From Clostridium sp. DSM 17811 (GTDB taxonomy: Bacteria > Bacillota > Clostridia > Clostridiales > Clostridiaceae): a stretch of 64,000 bases of DNA. Under the pieces are notes generated by a model. It saw nothing but the letters and a program-made list of their open reading frames with translations, was not told the DNA's origin and did no database searches. The DNA lies in contig NZ_JAHLDU010000019.1 in the NCBI RefSeq assembly GCF_018861905.1, forward strand, positions 1 to 64,000. Reading direction: 5' to 3'. Below, one piece after another: positions 1 through 9,361 of the stretch. Position numbers and translations under genes: made by a program. Each line of letters begins with the position of its first letter. The first letter of the stretch is position 1.

Positions 1-46
1 CATTTATAGCACCGACAGAAAGACAAAAGTAATACATAAGGAGTGA
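1..46 (+). CDS. 3' end of an upstream gene, possibly accD; reading frame uncertain
   Basis: Two frames are open from the window edge. One ends at TAA 30-32 and reads FIAPTERQK; the other ends at TGA 44-46 and reads IYSTDRKTKVIHKE. Either could be the C-terminus of the gene before accA. In clostridial fatty-acid operons that gene is normally accD, the beta carboxyltransferase subunit, but too little sequence remains to prove it. Confidence 0.3.
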   Translation, partial: IYSTDRKTKVIHKE

Positions 47-52
47 AATTTT

Positions 53-1006
53 ATGGTAACTTTACCTTTTGAAAAGAACATGTATGAACTTAAAAGTAAA
101 ATAGATGAGCTGAAAAATTTAGCAAAAGATCAAAATATGGATTTAGATAAAGAAATAAGACAGATGGAAATAAAGCTCTATAATGTGCAAAAGGAAGCCT
201 ATAAAAATTTAACTGCTTGGGATAAAGTAAGTATTGCAAGGCTAGTGGAACGTCCGACTGCTCTTGATTATATAAATAGAATTTTTGATTCATTTATTGA
301 GTTACATGGCGATAGATATTATGGAGACGATGCCGCAATTGTAGGTGGAATCGCAGAGTTTAATGGTATACCTGTAACTGTTATAGCGCAGCAAAAGGGA
401 AATAACACAAAAGAAAACATAAAGAGAAATTTTGGTATGCCAAATCCTGAAGGATATAGAAAAGCTTTAAGACTTATGAAACAGGCAGAAAAATTTAAAA
501 GACCTGTTATTTGTTTTGTTGATACTCCAGGAGCATATTGTGGATTAGGGGCAGAAGAAAGAGGTCAAGGTGAAGCAATAGCTAGAAATCTTATGTATAT
601 GTCAACTTTAAAAACACCAATAATTTCAATAGTCATTGGTGAAGGTGGAAGTGGTGGAGCTTTAGCAATGGCGGTAGCGGATGAAGTTTGGATGCTCGAA
701 CATGCAATTTACTCTATTTTATCCCCGGAAGGTTTTGCTAGTATATTATATAAAGATGCAAGTCTTGCGAGTGAAGCAGCGAGTGCAATGAAAATAACAG
801 CTCAGGATTTGATAAATTACGAAATAATAGATAGAATTATAAAAGAACCTCTAGGTGGCGCACATACTAATGTAAATGAGATGTCAATTAGTATTAAACG
901 CAACTTAGAGGAAGCAATTGGTAGATTAATACAGGAGCCTGTAGAATCCCTACTTACCAAAAGATATTATAAATTTAGAAAAATTGGCAAGGTTGTAGAA
1001 TATTAA
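53..1006 (+). CDS. accA: Acetyl-CoA carboxylase carboxyltransferase subunit alpha
   Basis: With AccD this subunit transfers the carboxyl group from carboxybiotin to acetyl-CoA to give malonyl-CoA, the first committed step of fatty-acid synthesis in the cytoplasm. The 317-residue length is typical of AccA. An N-terminal coiled-coil-like segment (about residues 8-55) is followed by a crotonase-type carboxyltransferase domain with the family motifs [10 protein letters not shown] (about 166-175) and [10 protein letters not shown] (about 196-205). The family's usual AYPG before the first motif is AYCG here. AAGGAG sits 10 bases before the ATG. It is probably the last gene of a fab/acc operon, since the next genes are on the opposite strand. 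Confidence 0.97.
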   Translation: MVTLPFEKNMYELKSKIDELKNLAKDQNMDLDKEIRQMEIKLYNVQKEAYKNLTAWDKVSIARLVERPTALDYINRIFDSFIELHGDRYYGDDAAIVGGIAEFNGIPVTVIAQQKGNNTKENIKRNFGMPNPEGYRKALRLMKQAEKFKRPVICFVDTPGAYCGLGAEERGQGEAIARNLMYMSTLKTPIISIVIGEGGSGGALAMAVADEVWMLEHAIYSILSPEGFASILYKDASLASEAASAMKITAQDLINYEIIDRIIKEPLGGAHTNVNEMSISIKRNLEEAIGRLIQEPVESLLTKRYYKFRKIGKVVEY

Positions 1007-1067
1007 AAAGGTGATTACTTTATTGCATAATTAAGATATATACCTGGCTGTTTTAGAAGTTATGATT

Positions 1068-2849
1068 TTAATTTGCTACCTGATTCCCAAATTGACTATT
1101 ATAGAGTTTTTCATAGAAACCATTTTTTTTCATTAATTCATTATGGGTTCCTTGCTCTATAATATTTCCTTGATCTATAACCAATATTAAATCTGCGTTA
1201 CGAATAGTTGAAAGTCTATGTGCAATAACAAAGCTAGTTCGTCCTTTCATTATATTCCTCATAGCTTTTTGAAGTAATATTTCTAATCTAGTGTCAACTG
1301 AACTAGTTGCTTCATCTAATATTAATATTGCTGGATTTGATATTATAGCTCTTGCTATAGTCAAAAGTTGTTTTTCTCCCTGGGATATGTTAGAAGCCTC
1401 TTCATTCAGGTACATGTCGTATCCATCTGGAAGGGTTTTAATAAAGTGATGTACGTTAGCTATTTTAGCTGCTTCAATAATTTCATTATTGCTAGCTCCA
1501 AATCTACCATACTCAATATTATCATGAATTGTTCCATTATATAACCAAGTATCCTGAAGAACCATACCGAATATAGAACGTAAATCCTCACGTTTCATAT
1601 CTCTAGTATCAACTCCATCTATTTTTATAGATCCACCTTGAATATCGTAAAATCTCATTAATAAATTCACTAATGTGGTTTTACCTGCTCCTGTTGGACC
1701 AACTATAGCAACCATCTGACCACTTTTTATCTCTGCATTTAAGTCCTCAATTAGAACCTCATCTTTATTATATCCAAATTTCACATGTTCAAAAGTTACA
1801 TTGCCACGTGGATTCTCAAGTTTTATAAAATTCACTTTATCTGGAATCTCTTCCTTTTCATCTAATATTTCAAATACACGTTCAATTGCTGCAAAGGCTG
1901 ATTGTATTGCAGAAGATAATTGCGTCACCTCAGAAATTGGTTGATTTATTTGCCAAATATAACGCATAAAAGCTTGAAGATTACCAACTGTCATTATTCC
2001 ACTTATAACATATATCGCACCAAGAATTCCAATGACTGCAACTGCCAAATAAGTTACTAATGAAACTAGGGGAGACATTATACTTGATATGAATTGTGCT
2101 TTGAATCCAGTATTAAAAAGTTCTTCATTAATATTTTCAAAATCTTTTATAGCATCTTCTTGCTTTCCATATAATTTTATTTCATTAAAACCAGTATATA
2201 TTTCTTGCACCTTACCGTTCAATTTCCCCAAAACATTTTGCTGTTTATTAAATAGGTTTTGAGATTTACTAACTATAAATTTTGATATTAAATAGCTTAT
2301 TGGCACTATAAGTATAACTAACAATGCAAGTTTTATGTTAATTGTAAACATCATAACACTGGCTAAAGTTAGTGCCAATATTGTATTTATAACTTGACTA
2401 AAACTCTGTTGCAGTGCATTAGAAATAGTATCTACATCATTTGTTATACGGCTCAGTACATTACCATAGCTATTTTTATCAAAATAACTTATAGGTAATT
2501 TTCTGATTTTACCTTGAACGGCATTTCTTAAATCTTTCATAGTATTTTGAATAGCATTAGCTAATAATAGACTTGCTAAATAAGTGGATAATGCTCCAAA
2601 TACATAGATAAAAGCTAATATTACTAAGACCCTTAAAATATAATTAAAATTAACGAAAGTTCCATTTGTACCTTTCGCTATATTCATAACATCCTTGGCA
2701 AGACTAGTTGTAATTAATCCTTCTATTCTTGGAGCAATAGTAGTAAAAATTGCAGCGATTACTATAAATAAAATTGCGGCAATAAATGGTTTCCTATATG
2801 GCTTTAAGAAGGGCGAAATTTTTCTTATAGAATACTTTAACTTTTTCAT
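1068..2849 (-). CDS. ABC exporter half-transporter, canonical ATPase subunit (permease + ATPase)
   Basis: 593 residues: six predicted membrane helices (about 20-330) fused to a nucleotide-binding domain. Walker A is GPTGAGKTT (384-392), Walker B ends LILDEATSSVD with the catalytic Glu, and the switch His is in IAHRLST. The signature loop is degenerate (NISQGEKQ instead of LSGGQ). It overlaps the upstream ABC gene by 4 bp, so the two are translationally coupled. Together they look like a heterodimeric multidrug or peptide exporter of the LmrCD/BmrCD type, in which one subunit keeps the catalytic Glu and carries the weak signature loop, as seen here. The substrate is not predictable. The neighbouring MerR regulator suggests control by a toxic compound. 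Confidence 0.93.
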   Translation of the reverse strand: MKKLKYSIRKISPFLKPYRKPFIAAILFIVIAAIFTTIAPRIEGLITTSLAKDVMNIAKGTNGTFVNFNYILRVLVILAFIYVFGALSTYLASLLLANAIQNTMKDLRNAVQGKIRKLPISYFDKNSYGNVLSRITNDVDTISNALQQSFSQVINTILALTLASVMMFTINIKLALLVILIVPISYLISKFIVSKSQNLFNKQQNVLGKLNGKVQEIYTGFNEIKLYGKQEDAIKDFENINEELFNTGFKAQFISSIMSPLVSLVTYLAVAVIGILGAIYVISGIMTVGNLQAFMRYIWQINQPISEVTQLSSAIQSAFAAIERVFEILDEKEEIPDKVNFIKLENPRGNVTFEHVKFGYNKDEVLIEDLNAEIKSGQMVAIVGPTGAGKTTLVNLLMRFYDIQGGSIKIDGVDTRDMKREDLRSIFGMVLQDTWLYNGTIHDNIEYGRFGASNNEIIEAAKIANVHHFIKTLPDGYDMYLNEEASNISQGEKQLLTIARAIISNPAILILDEATSSVDTRLEILLQKAMRNIMKGRTSFVIAHRLSTIRNADLILVIDQGNIIEQGTHNELMKKNGFYEKLYNSQFGNQVAN

Positions 2850-4576
2850 TGTGCCAGTTCCTCCTTTGTAAGTTGAGATGATGCAATTTCATGGTAGATT
2901 TCACAGGTTTTTAGTAATTCTTTATGAGTCCCGATTCCTACTATTTCTCCTTCATTTAATACTATTATTTTATTAGCATCAAGTATAGATCCCATCCTCT
3001 GTGCAACTATTAAAACTATGGAATCTCTAGTTTCGTCCTTTAATCTTTTTCTAAGCATTGCATCTGTTTTAAAATCTAGGGCGGAAAAACTATCATCAAA
3101 AATATAAATTTCAGGTTTTCTAACTAATGCTCTTGCAATAGATAACCTTTGTTTTTGACCTCCCGACACATTAGATCCGCTTTCGCTTATTAGTTCCTCA
3201 AATTTTTTAGGTTTACTATTAATAAAATCATAAGCCTGAGCTACCTTTGCAGAATGTTCAACTTCTTCTTTATCTGCATCATTTTTGCCAAATTTAATGT
3301 TAGTGCCTATACTGCCAGCAAATAGCAATGTCTTTTGAGGTATAAATCCCATTTTTCCACGTAATGCCTTTAAATCATAAGCTCTCACATCTACTCCATC
3401 TATTTTTATGCTACCTTTTGTAACATCATAAAATCTTGGAATTAAATTAATTAAAGTACTTTTACCGCTGCCTGTACTTCCTATAAATGCTACTGTTTCT
3501 CCTTTTACTGCTGTAAATGATATGTCCCTTAACACTGGAATTTCTCCATCTGGATATGTAAAGGTAACATTATTAAATTCTATAGTACCTTTAATATCTG
3601 TATCTTTAATACCATCTATGGGATTTTTAATAATAGGTTCTTCATTTAATATCTCTTGAATTCTATTGGCTGAAATTTGTGCTTTGGGATACATGATAAA
3701 CACCATTGAAAAAAGAATAATAGAGAACATTGCATGGAATAAATATTCTATAAATGCTACCAATTGTCCAACTTGCAATGTTCCTAAATTTATCATTTTG
3801 CTAGAAACCCAAAAAATAACTAACACAGCGAAATTCAACAAGATAAAGAAAGCTGGTTGAGGAATTGACATAAGTTTATATAACTTTTTAGATACACTGG
3901 CATAATCATTATTTATCTTTTCAAATCTTTGGTGTTCATGATCATCGTTACCAAATGCTCTGATTACTCTAGTTCCAGTTAAATTTTCTCTTGAAATTCT
4001 ATTTAATCCATCTAATTTTTTCTGCTGCTTTTCTGAAATCGGATAAGATTTTTTAGCTATAATAACTACTCCACCCACAATGAATGGTACAGTTATTGCT
4101 AATACTGCGGATAACTGTAAGCTGGTTCTAAGAATCATCACTAAACTTACAATAAACATAACAGGTGTAAGTAATGCTGTTCTTAACAGGGTATTTGTAA
4201 ACTGTTGCAATTGAAAAACATCATTGGTTGTTCGAGTTATCATTGATGATATTCCAAACTTATCATATTCACTATGTGAAAATTCCTGAGATTTTCTAAA
4301 AATATCATTTCTTATATCTCTAATCATACTAGTAGAAATTTTTGAAGAACTGTACCCTAATAATATTGAACCCATAGACCCAACTATAGATATTACAACA
4401 ATTACAATCCCCATATGTCTGATATATGCTATATCCTTATTAGCTATCCCTATGTCAATAACTTTAGCCATTATTGTTGGAATTCCGAGTTCCACTAATG
4501 CAAATCCAAAAATTGATATTATATTCAGCACTAGAAGTAGTTTATATTTTCTTATGTATTTTAATATTAGTTTCAT
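2846..4576 (-). CDS. ABC exporter half-transporter, degenerate ATPase subunit
   Basis: 576 residues with a membrane domain (about 10-310) and an ATPase domain. Walker A is GSTGSGKST (366-374) and the signature NVSGGQKQR is intact. The catalytic Glu after Walker B is Asp (YIFDDSFSALD) and the switch His is Gln (IVAQRMG). This is the expected non-catalytic partner of the downstream gene: its good signature loop completes the consensus ATP site of the other subunit. It is the first gene of a two-gene operon transcribed from the MerR-type promoter at 4630-4660. GAAGG precedes the ATG. Confidence 0.93.
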   Translation of the reverse strand: MKLILKYIRKYKLLLVLNIISIFGFALVELGIPTIMAKVIDIGIANKDIAYIRHMGIVIVVISIVGSMGSILLGYSSSKISTSMIRDIRNDIFRKSQEFSHSEYDKFGISSMITRTTNDVFQLQQFTNTLLRTALLTPVMFIVSLVMILRTSLQLSAVLAITVPFIVGGVVIIAKKSYPISEKQQKKLDGLNRISRENLTGTRVIRAFGNDDHEHQRFEKINNDYASVSKKLYKLMSIPQPAFFILLNFAVLVIFWVSSKMINLGTLQVGQLVAFIEYLFHAMFSIILFSMVFIMYPKAQISANRIQEILNEEPIIKNPIDGIKDTDIKGTIEFNNVTFTYPDGEIPVLRDISFTAVKGETVAFIGSTGSGKSTLINLIPRFYDVTKGSIKIDGVDVRAYDLKALRGKMGFIPQKTLLFAGSIGTNIKFGKNDADKEEVEHSAKVAQAYDFINSKPKKFEELISESGSNVSGGQKQRLSIARALVRKPEIYIFDDSFSALDFKTDAMLRKRLKDETRDSIVLIVAQRMGSILDANKIIVLNEGEIVGIGTHKELLKTCEIYHEIASSQLTKEELAQ

Positions 4577-4629
4577 TCCTTCTGTTCACTCCTTTTTAAG
4601 TACCCTTGAATTATTATTGCAATAATATT

Positions 4630-4660
4630 ATAATAAAGTATATGGTTACCGTATAGTCAA
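4630..4660 (-). promoter_or_regulatory. MerR-type promoter with 19-bp spacer and operator for the ABC exporter operon
   Basis: On the minus strand TTGACT (4655-4660) is separated by exactly 19 bp from TATTAT (4630-4635). An over-long 19-bp spacer is the hallmark of promoters that MerR-family activators untwist. The spacer contains an inverted repeat, TATATGGT-T-ACCGTATA on the plus strand (4639-4655, 7 of 8 arm positions paired). The adjacent divergent gene is a MerR regulator, so it probably activates the exporter from here. Confidence 0.7.
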
Positions 4661-4675
4661 GAGGAGAAACAATCT

Positions 4676-5530
4676 ATGAATGAAAAGTTTAATAAATATT
4701 TCACTACTGGAGATTTTGCGAAGTTATGTAATGTAAAGAAACAAACTCTTTTTCATTACGATGATATAGGCATTTTTTCACCAGAAATAAGAGATGATAA
4801 TGGATATAGATATTATTCTCAACAACAATTTGATCTTTTTGATGTTATTACTAATTTAAAAGAGATAAATATGCCTTTGAAGGAGATTAAATCTTATCTC
4901 GACAATAGGAGCCCAAATGCATTAGTTAAGTTATTTAAAAATAAAATACTAGATATTGATATTGAGATAGAAAACCTAAAAAGAATACGTAAACTCATGG
5001 AAACAAAAATTTCTATAACAGAATATGCGTGTAAAATAGATTATTCTAAAATCCATTTAGAATTTTTTGATGAGGAGTATCTTCTTCTAAGCAATTCAAT
5101 AGAAAATGTGAGCGATAATGAATATTTTAAAACACTGTCCGAGCATATGAACTATTGCACTTTAAACCATATTAACTCTGGATATTCTAGTTGCATCATG
5201 ATAAGTAAGGATAATATATTAAAGGGAGTAGCTAAAAATTATTCATATTTATATACAAAGTTAAATTCTAAAGATGATGTTCCATTTACTTTTACTAAAC
5301 CAAAGGGTATCTATTGTATAGCGTATCATAAAGGGGACTATAACAATATCGACAAAACATATAATAAAATACTTCAATTTTTAAAAACCTCTAATTTTGA
5401 TATAAAAAAATATTCTTATGAAGAATTTCTTTTAGATGAAATAACAGTAAAAGGATATGAAAATTATTTAACTCAAATTTCAGTTGAGGTTGAAAGTTTA
5501 ATAGAAGGGGAGAACAGTATAAATATTTGA
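4676..5530 (+). CDS. MerR-family transcriptional regulator with GyrI-like effector domain
   Basis: 284 residues. The N-terminal winged helix-turn-helix (about 9-75) contains the MerR landmarks TTGDFAKLCNVKKQTLFHYD and NGYRYYSQQQFD. A coiled-coil dimer helix (about 80-110) and a C-terminal domain (about 120-280) resembling the GyrI/BmrR drug-binding fold follow. AGGAG lies 9 bases before the ATG. It is divergent from the ABC exporter genes, and a classic 19-bp-spacer promoter lies between them, so it is most likely a drug-responsive activator of that exporter. The ligand is unknown. Confidence 0.9.
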   Translation: MNEKFNKYFTTGDFAKLCNVKKQTLFHYDDIGIFSPEIRDDNGYRYYSQQQFDLFDVITNLKEINMPLKEIKSYLDNRSPNALVKLFKNKILDIDIEIENLKRIRKLMETKISITEYACKIDYSKIHLEFFDEEYLLLSNSIENVSDNEYFKTLSEHMNYCTLNHINSGYSSCIMISKDNILKGVAKNYSYLYTKLNSKDDVPFTFTKPKGIYCIAYHKGDYNNIDKTYNKILQFLKTSNFDIKKYSYEEFLLDEITVKGYENYLTQISVEVESLIEGENSINI

Positions 5531-5543
5531 CTAAAACAATAAA

Positions 5544-5576
5544 AAATACTCCATAATAGCTATGGAGTATTTTTAC
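5544..5576 (+). terminator. Rho-independent terminator after the merR gene
   Basis: A 12-bp perfect hairpin (AAATACTCCATA paired with TATGGAGTATTT, 5-base loop) runs into TTTTT. It lies between two convergent genes and has an A-run on the left, so it can serve both. Confidence 0.85.
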
Positions 5577-5587
5577 TACCAATAATA

Positions 5588-5797
5588 TTAGTATGTTTTT
5601 TTATTTCTGAATATAAACACGATAATATTAACAGCAGATAGTCCTACTAAGATGTATATAAATCTAGCAAGAAATGGAATAGCTCCAAAGATGGCGCTAA
5701 CTAGATTAAAATTTAATAACCCCAAAAGTCCCCAGTTTAATGCACCGATCAATACTAATATAAATGAAAGTTTGTCTATATTATTAAGCTTATACAT
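5588..5797 (-). CDS. DUF378 family small membrane protein
   Basis: 69 residues with two hydrophobic helices (about 10-30 and 40-62). The motif LVLIGALNWGLLGL is typical of the DUF378 (YuzA-like) family, whose function is unknown. The start is the ATG at 5797, because GGAGG lies 6 bases before it. An in-frame GTG further upstream would place the ribosome binding site inside the coding sequence. Monocistronic. Confidence 0.85.
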   Translation of the reverse strand: MYKLNNIDKLSFILVLIGALNWGLLGLLNFNLVSAIFGAIPFLARFIYILVGLSAVNIIVFIFRNKKTY

Positions 5798-5950
5798 AAT
5801 TACCTCCACACTATTATAATTATTTCTAGTTGTTTAAATTATATTAGAAATATAATATTTTAGAACTATTTAATGACTTCTTTAGAGTATTATTAATATG
5901 AGGGGAGATGAATTTATAATTTCAAACTTTATTTAGATTTTATAGTTAGT

Positions 5951-5963
5951 ATATACGAACATT
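5951..5963 (+). promoter_or_regulatory. Candidate PurBox upstream of purB
   Basis: ATATACGAACATT matches the PurR box consensus AWWWCCGAACWWT of Bacillus-type PurR at 12 of 13 positions. It lies about 83 bases before the purB start, in the promoter region. I see only one clear box, whereas strong PurR sites usually come as inverted pairs. Confidence 0.4.
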
Positions 5964-6045
5964 TACATTACTTTTTATAATATTGTATGTTATAATATGA
6001 ATGATAATCGTTTTATATCTTAATACGTACGTGTGGAGGCAAAAT

Positions 6046-7476
6046 ATGAGAAATACTTATAATACACCATTAAATAGTAGATACGCATCAAAAGAAATGA
6101 GTTTTTTATTCTCAGATGATATGAAATTTAAAACTTGGAGAAAGCTTTGGGTAGCATTAGCTGAAGGTGAAAAATTATTAGGACTTAATATAACACAGGA
6201 TCAAATTGATGAGCTTAAAGCCAATGTTGATAATGTAAATTATGAAGTGGCTGAGGAAAAAGAAAAAGAAATAAGACATGATGTAATGAGCCATGTATAT
6301 GCATATGGTGTACAATGTCCAACTGCAAAGGGGATAATCCATTTAGGAGCTACTAGCTGTTATGTAGGTGATAACACAGACCTTATCATCATGAAAAAGG
6401 CTTTATTATTAATTAAGAAGAAATTAGTTAATGTAATTAGTAAATCTTCAACATTTGCATTAAAATATAAAGATATTCCTACTTTAGGTTACACACATTT
6501 ACAACCAGCACAATTAACTACAGTAGGTAAAAGAGCAACACTATGGATTCAAGATTTAGTAATGGATCTAGAAAATTTGGACTTCGTAATTGATAATATT
6601 AAGTTACTTGGAGTAAAGGGAACTACCGGAACTCAAGCTAGCTTTATGAACTTATTTGAAAATGATGAGAAGAAGGTTAAAGACTTAGACAAATATGTAG
6701 CAAACAAAATGGGATTTGATGATACATATCCAGTTACTGGTCAAACTTATTCTAGAAAAGTAGATTCTATAATACTAAATACACTTTCAGAAATAGCTCA
6801 AAGTGCTTATAAATTTAGTAATGATTTAAGAATACTTCAAAGTATGAAAGAAGTAGAAGAACCATTTGAGAAAAAACAAATTGGATCTTCTGCAATGGCA
6901 TACAAAAGAAATCCTATGCGTTCTGAGCGAATCAGTTCTTTAGCTAGATATATTATAGTAGATTCATTAAATCCTGCTATAACAGCTGCAACACAATGGT
7001 TTGAGAGAACACTTGATGATTCAGCTAATAAGAGAATATCTGTGGCTGAAGCTTTTCTTGCACTTGATGGAGTATTAAATTTATATATGAATATAGCAGG
7101 GAACATGGTTGTATATGAAAAGGTAATTACTTCTCATGTAAACCACGAGCTACCATTTATGGCTACAGAAAATATCCTTATGGAAGCAGTTAAAAAGGGC
7201 GGAGACAGACAAGATCTTCATGAACACATTAGAGTTCATTCTATGGATGCAGCAAAACGTGTTAAAGAAGAAGGTCTAAATAATGATCTTATAGAGAGAA
7301 TTATAAATGATCCAATCTTTAAGATGTCAAAAGAAGAGATTATAGCTGTAATTGATCCAATTAAATTTGTTGGAAGAGCTCCAAGTCAAGTAGTAGACTT
7401 TATAGCTGAATATGTAACTCCAATACTCGCAGCTAATAAAGATGCAATTGGCGTTGAAACTTCAATAAACGTATAA
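6046..7476 (+). CDS. purB: Adenylosuccinate lyase
   Basis: Cleaves SAICAR to AICAR plus fumarate, and adenylosuccinate to AMP plus fumarate, in purine synthesis. The 476-residue form belongs to the fumarase/aspartase superfamily. The signature GSSAMAYKRNPMRSE is at about 280-294, the catalytic-His region GYTHLQPAQ at about 148-156, and GATSCYVGDN at about 101-110. The ATG at 6046 is chosen because TGTGGAGGC precedes it by 6 bases; an in-frame ATG at 6001 has no ribosome binding site. A single gene with its own terminator, away from other pur genes, possibly under PurR control. Confidence 0.96.
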   Translation: MRNTYNTPLNSRYASKEMSFLFSDDMKFKTWRKLWVALAEGEKLLGLNITQDQIDELKANVDNVNYEVAEEKEKEIRHDVMSHVYAYGVQCPTAKGIIHLGATSCYVGDNTDLIIMKKALLLIKKKLVNVISKSSTFALKYKDIPTLGYTHLQPAQLTTVGKRATLWIQDLVMDLENLDFVIDNIKLLGVKGTTGTQASFMNLFENDEKKVKDLDKYVANKMGFDDTYPVTGQTYSRKVDSIILNTLSEIAQSAYKFSNDLRILQSMKEVEEPFEKKQIGSSAMAYKRNPMRSERISSLARYIIVDSLNPAITAATQWFERTLDDSANKRISVAEAFLALDGVLNLYMNIAGNMVVYEKVITSHVNHELPFMATENILMEAVKKGGDRQDLHEHIRVHSMDAAKRVKEEGLNNDLIERIINDPIFKMSKEEIIAVIDPIKFVGRAPSQVVDFIAEYVTPILAANKDAIGVETSINV

Positions 7477-7495
7477 GAATATAGAGTTTAATTGT

Positions 7496-7533
7496 AAAAA
7501 GCTATCAGGAATATAAAACTGATAGCTTTTTAA
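7496..7533 (+). terminator. Terminator after purB
   Basis: AAAAAGCTATCAG pairs perfectly with CTGATAGCTTTTT across an 11-base loop, and the T-run forms the 3' arm. Confidence 0.88.
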
Positions 7534-7646
7534 TTTTATAAAATTAAAAGTAAATCACTATTAATACAATAGTAAAAACCATAGATAAAAAAATAAATTT
7601 AATTATATTTCAAAATAAACATGATTTTACCCCCTCTTTTGTAGTA

Positions 7647-7684
7647 TAATAATGTCGTGAAATGTAAGTTTCACGACATTATTA
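7647..7684. promoter_or_regulatory. 16-bp perfect inverted repeat upstream of the tyrosine recombinase gene
   Basis: The arm TAATAATGTCGTGAAA is followed by six bases (TGTAAG) and its exact reverse complement. The repeat overlaps a TATAAT (7645-7650) and ends 19 bases before the gene's ATG. It could be an operator covering the transcription start, a 5' mRNA hairpin, or a binding or crossover site of the encoded recombinase. The arm-6-arm geometry is that of Xer/tyrosine recombinase core sites. Confidence 0.7.
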
Positions 7685-7702
7685 CGTATTTTGGAGGTTA
7701 CT

Positions 7703-8701
7703 ATGAAATCAGATATAAATGGTATTTATAACAATGAACTACCATCGTTTCTAAATGATTATTTTAATTATTTATCTACTATTAAAGGCTGTTCTATTAA
7801 TACTATAGTTGCGTATACTGCCGATTTGTCCTTACTTTTAAAGTTTCTAAAAATGTATAAAGGTTTAATTCCTTCAGATAAAAATCTAAAGCTTGAAGAC
7901 ATTGTAATTAGCGATTTAACCTTAGATACATTAAAAACTCTTACATTACAGGATTTATACGCCTTTATCTCTTATCTTGGTAAATATAGGGCTAATGGCA
8001 ATTATGCTAAGGCTAGAAAAATTGCATCCATAAAGTCCCTATTTAAATATTTAACTACTAAGGCTAAAGTACTAACTGTAGACCCAACAATAGATTTAGA
8101 GTCCCCTAAGATTGGAAAAAGAAGCCCGGTTTTTTTAACATTAAATGAAAGTAAGGACTTACTCGAGGCTACAATCTCTCGAGATAAACATTCTATTCGG
8201 GATCATAGTATTATTACATTATTCTTAAATTGTGGTCTCAGATTGTCAGAACTTTGTAGTATAAATTTATCCGATATGAAAGAAGATACATTATCTGTAA
8301 TTGGAAAAGGAAATAAAGAGCGAACAATTTATTTAAATAAAGCATCACTTAGAGCAATCTATAAATATTTACCTATTAGAAATATGAACATAGATAAAAT
8401 TCATGCTGAGGATAAGGATGCCCTCTTTATCAGTGGAAAGTTTGGAAGAATTAATAAAAGAACTGTAGAAAGAATTGTTAAAAAGCATATAGGAGATGCT
8501 GGGCTCAATAAAAATAAATATACTCCTCATAAATTAAGACATACTTCAGCCACTCTCATGTATAAATATGGAAACGTAGATATTAGAAGTTTGCAAGACA
8601 TATTAGGACATGAAAATATTTCTACCACTCAGATATATACTCATGCTGACGATGAAAAACTAAGAAATGCTGTTAAGTCGAATCCCCTTTCTGATGAATA
8701 A
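7703..8701 (+). CDS. Xer-like tyrosine recombinase
   Basis: 332-residue site-specific DNA recombinase. The N-terminal SAM-like core-binding domain (about 12-120) is followed by the catalytic domain (about 140-325) with the full set R180 (NCGLRLSEL), K202 (GKGNKER), H276-x-x-R279 (HKLRH), H303 (LGHENISTTQ) and nucleophile Y312 (IYTH). The ATG at 7703 is set by GGAGG 6 bases upstream; a TTG at 7691 overlaps that site. It stands alone, without phage genes, next to lexA, and has a perfect inverted repeat in front. It could be a housekeeping XerC/D relative or a dedicated invertase. The many Clostridium paralogues make the exact role uncertain. Confidence 0.88.
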   Translation: MKSDINGIYNNELPSFLNDYFNYLSTIKGCSINTIVAYTADLSLLLKFLKMYKGLIPSDKNLKLEDIVISDLTLDTLKTLTLQDLYAFISYLGKYRANGNYAKARKIASIKSLFKYLTTKAKVLTVDPTIDLESPKIGKRSPVFLTLNESKDLLEATISRDKHSIRDHSIITLFLNCGLRLSELCSINLSDMKEDTLSVIGKGNKERTIYLNKASLRAIYKYLPIRNMNIDKIHAEDKDALFISGKFGRINKRTVERIVKKHIGDAGLNKNKYTPHKLRHTSATLMYKYGNVDIRSLQDILGHENISTTQIYTHADDEKLRNAVKSNPLSDE

Positions 8702-8703
8702 TA

Positions 8704-8747
8704 AAAGGAGTATGTACTATCACATCCGTGATAATATATACTCCTTT
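8704..8747 (+). terminator. Bidirectional terminator between the recombinase and the Cys-rich gene
   Basis: A hairpin with AAAGGAGTAT pairing with ATACTCCTTT plus an inner TCAC/GTGA pairing. It lies between convergent genes. Confidence 0.75.
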
Positions 8748-8767
8748 GACTTCTTACTCTATACTTC

Positions 8768-9253
8768 TTATACCTTCTTTAGTCTTATAAGCCCTGGAAA
8801 TTCCTCTTGAAGAAATTCTGAGTTATCTTCTTCATCCTCAAGTAACTCCTTTGCCCCATCTATATCATCTATAAATTCCCAAACTTCATTATTTTCAGGT
8901 ATGTATTTATCTTTATTCAGTTTAGCTTTCTCTTCCTCAGCCAAAAACGCTTCATAAGTTTCAATTTTTGATGCTTCATCTTCTTTAGAGACTTCCTCAT
9001 TATTATTTTCTATAGTCTCTTCCTCTAAATCAGATTCATCAATTTTATCCACATTATAAATATCATCATCTAACTTTCCAGTTCCAGCATCCTCAAAGAC
9101 CTCGTCAATTTTTATAGCTTTAACATCAAAACCTTCAAGTTCTAAACATTTTCCGCAATTGTCACATTTCTTATTTGAATTTAATTCGCAGACTTCACAA
9201 TCACCACAGTCATTACAAATTTTCTTATTATTAAATATACAGTTTTTAGACAT
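8768..9253 (-). CDS. Conserved-looking Cys-rich, acidic protein of unknown function
   Basis: 161 residues. Eight cysteines fall within the first 36 residues, arranged as C5, then C13-x2-C16-x2-C19-x2-C22, then C30-x2-C33-x2-C36. This suggests a zinc or iron-sulfur binding head. Residues about 50-150 are highly acidic and lysine-poor, with long Glu/Asp runs, and are probably extended. There is no signal peptide or membrane segment. GGGGTG precedes the ATG. It is divergent from lexA, so the SOS box between them might control both. I do not recognise a named family. Confidence 0.75.
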   Translation of the reverse strand: MSKNCIFNNKKICNDCGDCEVCELNSNKKCDNCGKCLELEGFDVKAIKIDEVFEDAGTGKLDDDIYNVDKIDESDLEEETIENNNEEVSKEDEASKIETYEAFLAEEEKAKLNKDKYIPENNEVWEFIDDIDGAKELLEDEEDNSEFLQEEFPGLIRLKKV

Positions 9254-9361
9254 ACAACACCCCGCTACATTTATTTCTAATACTATTATAATAGACTATT
9301 ATAACAAATAAGGTATCATTAATCAAATACTTATAAATTTTTATACTTATGTCCCAAAATA

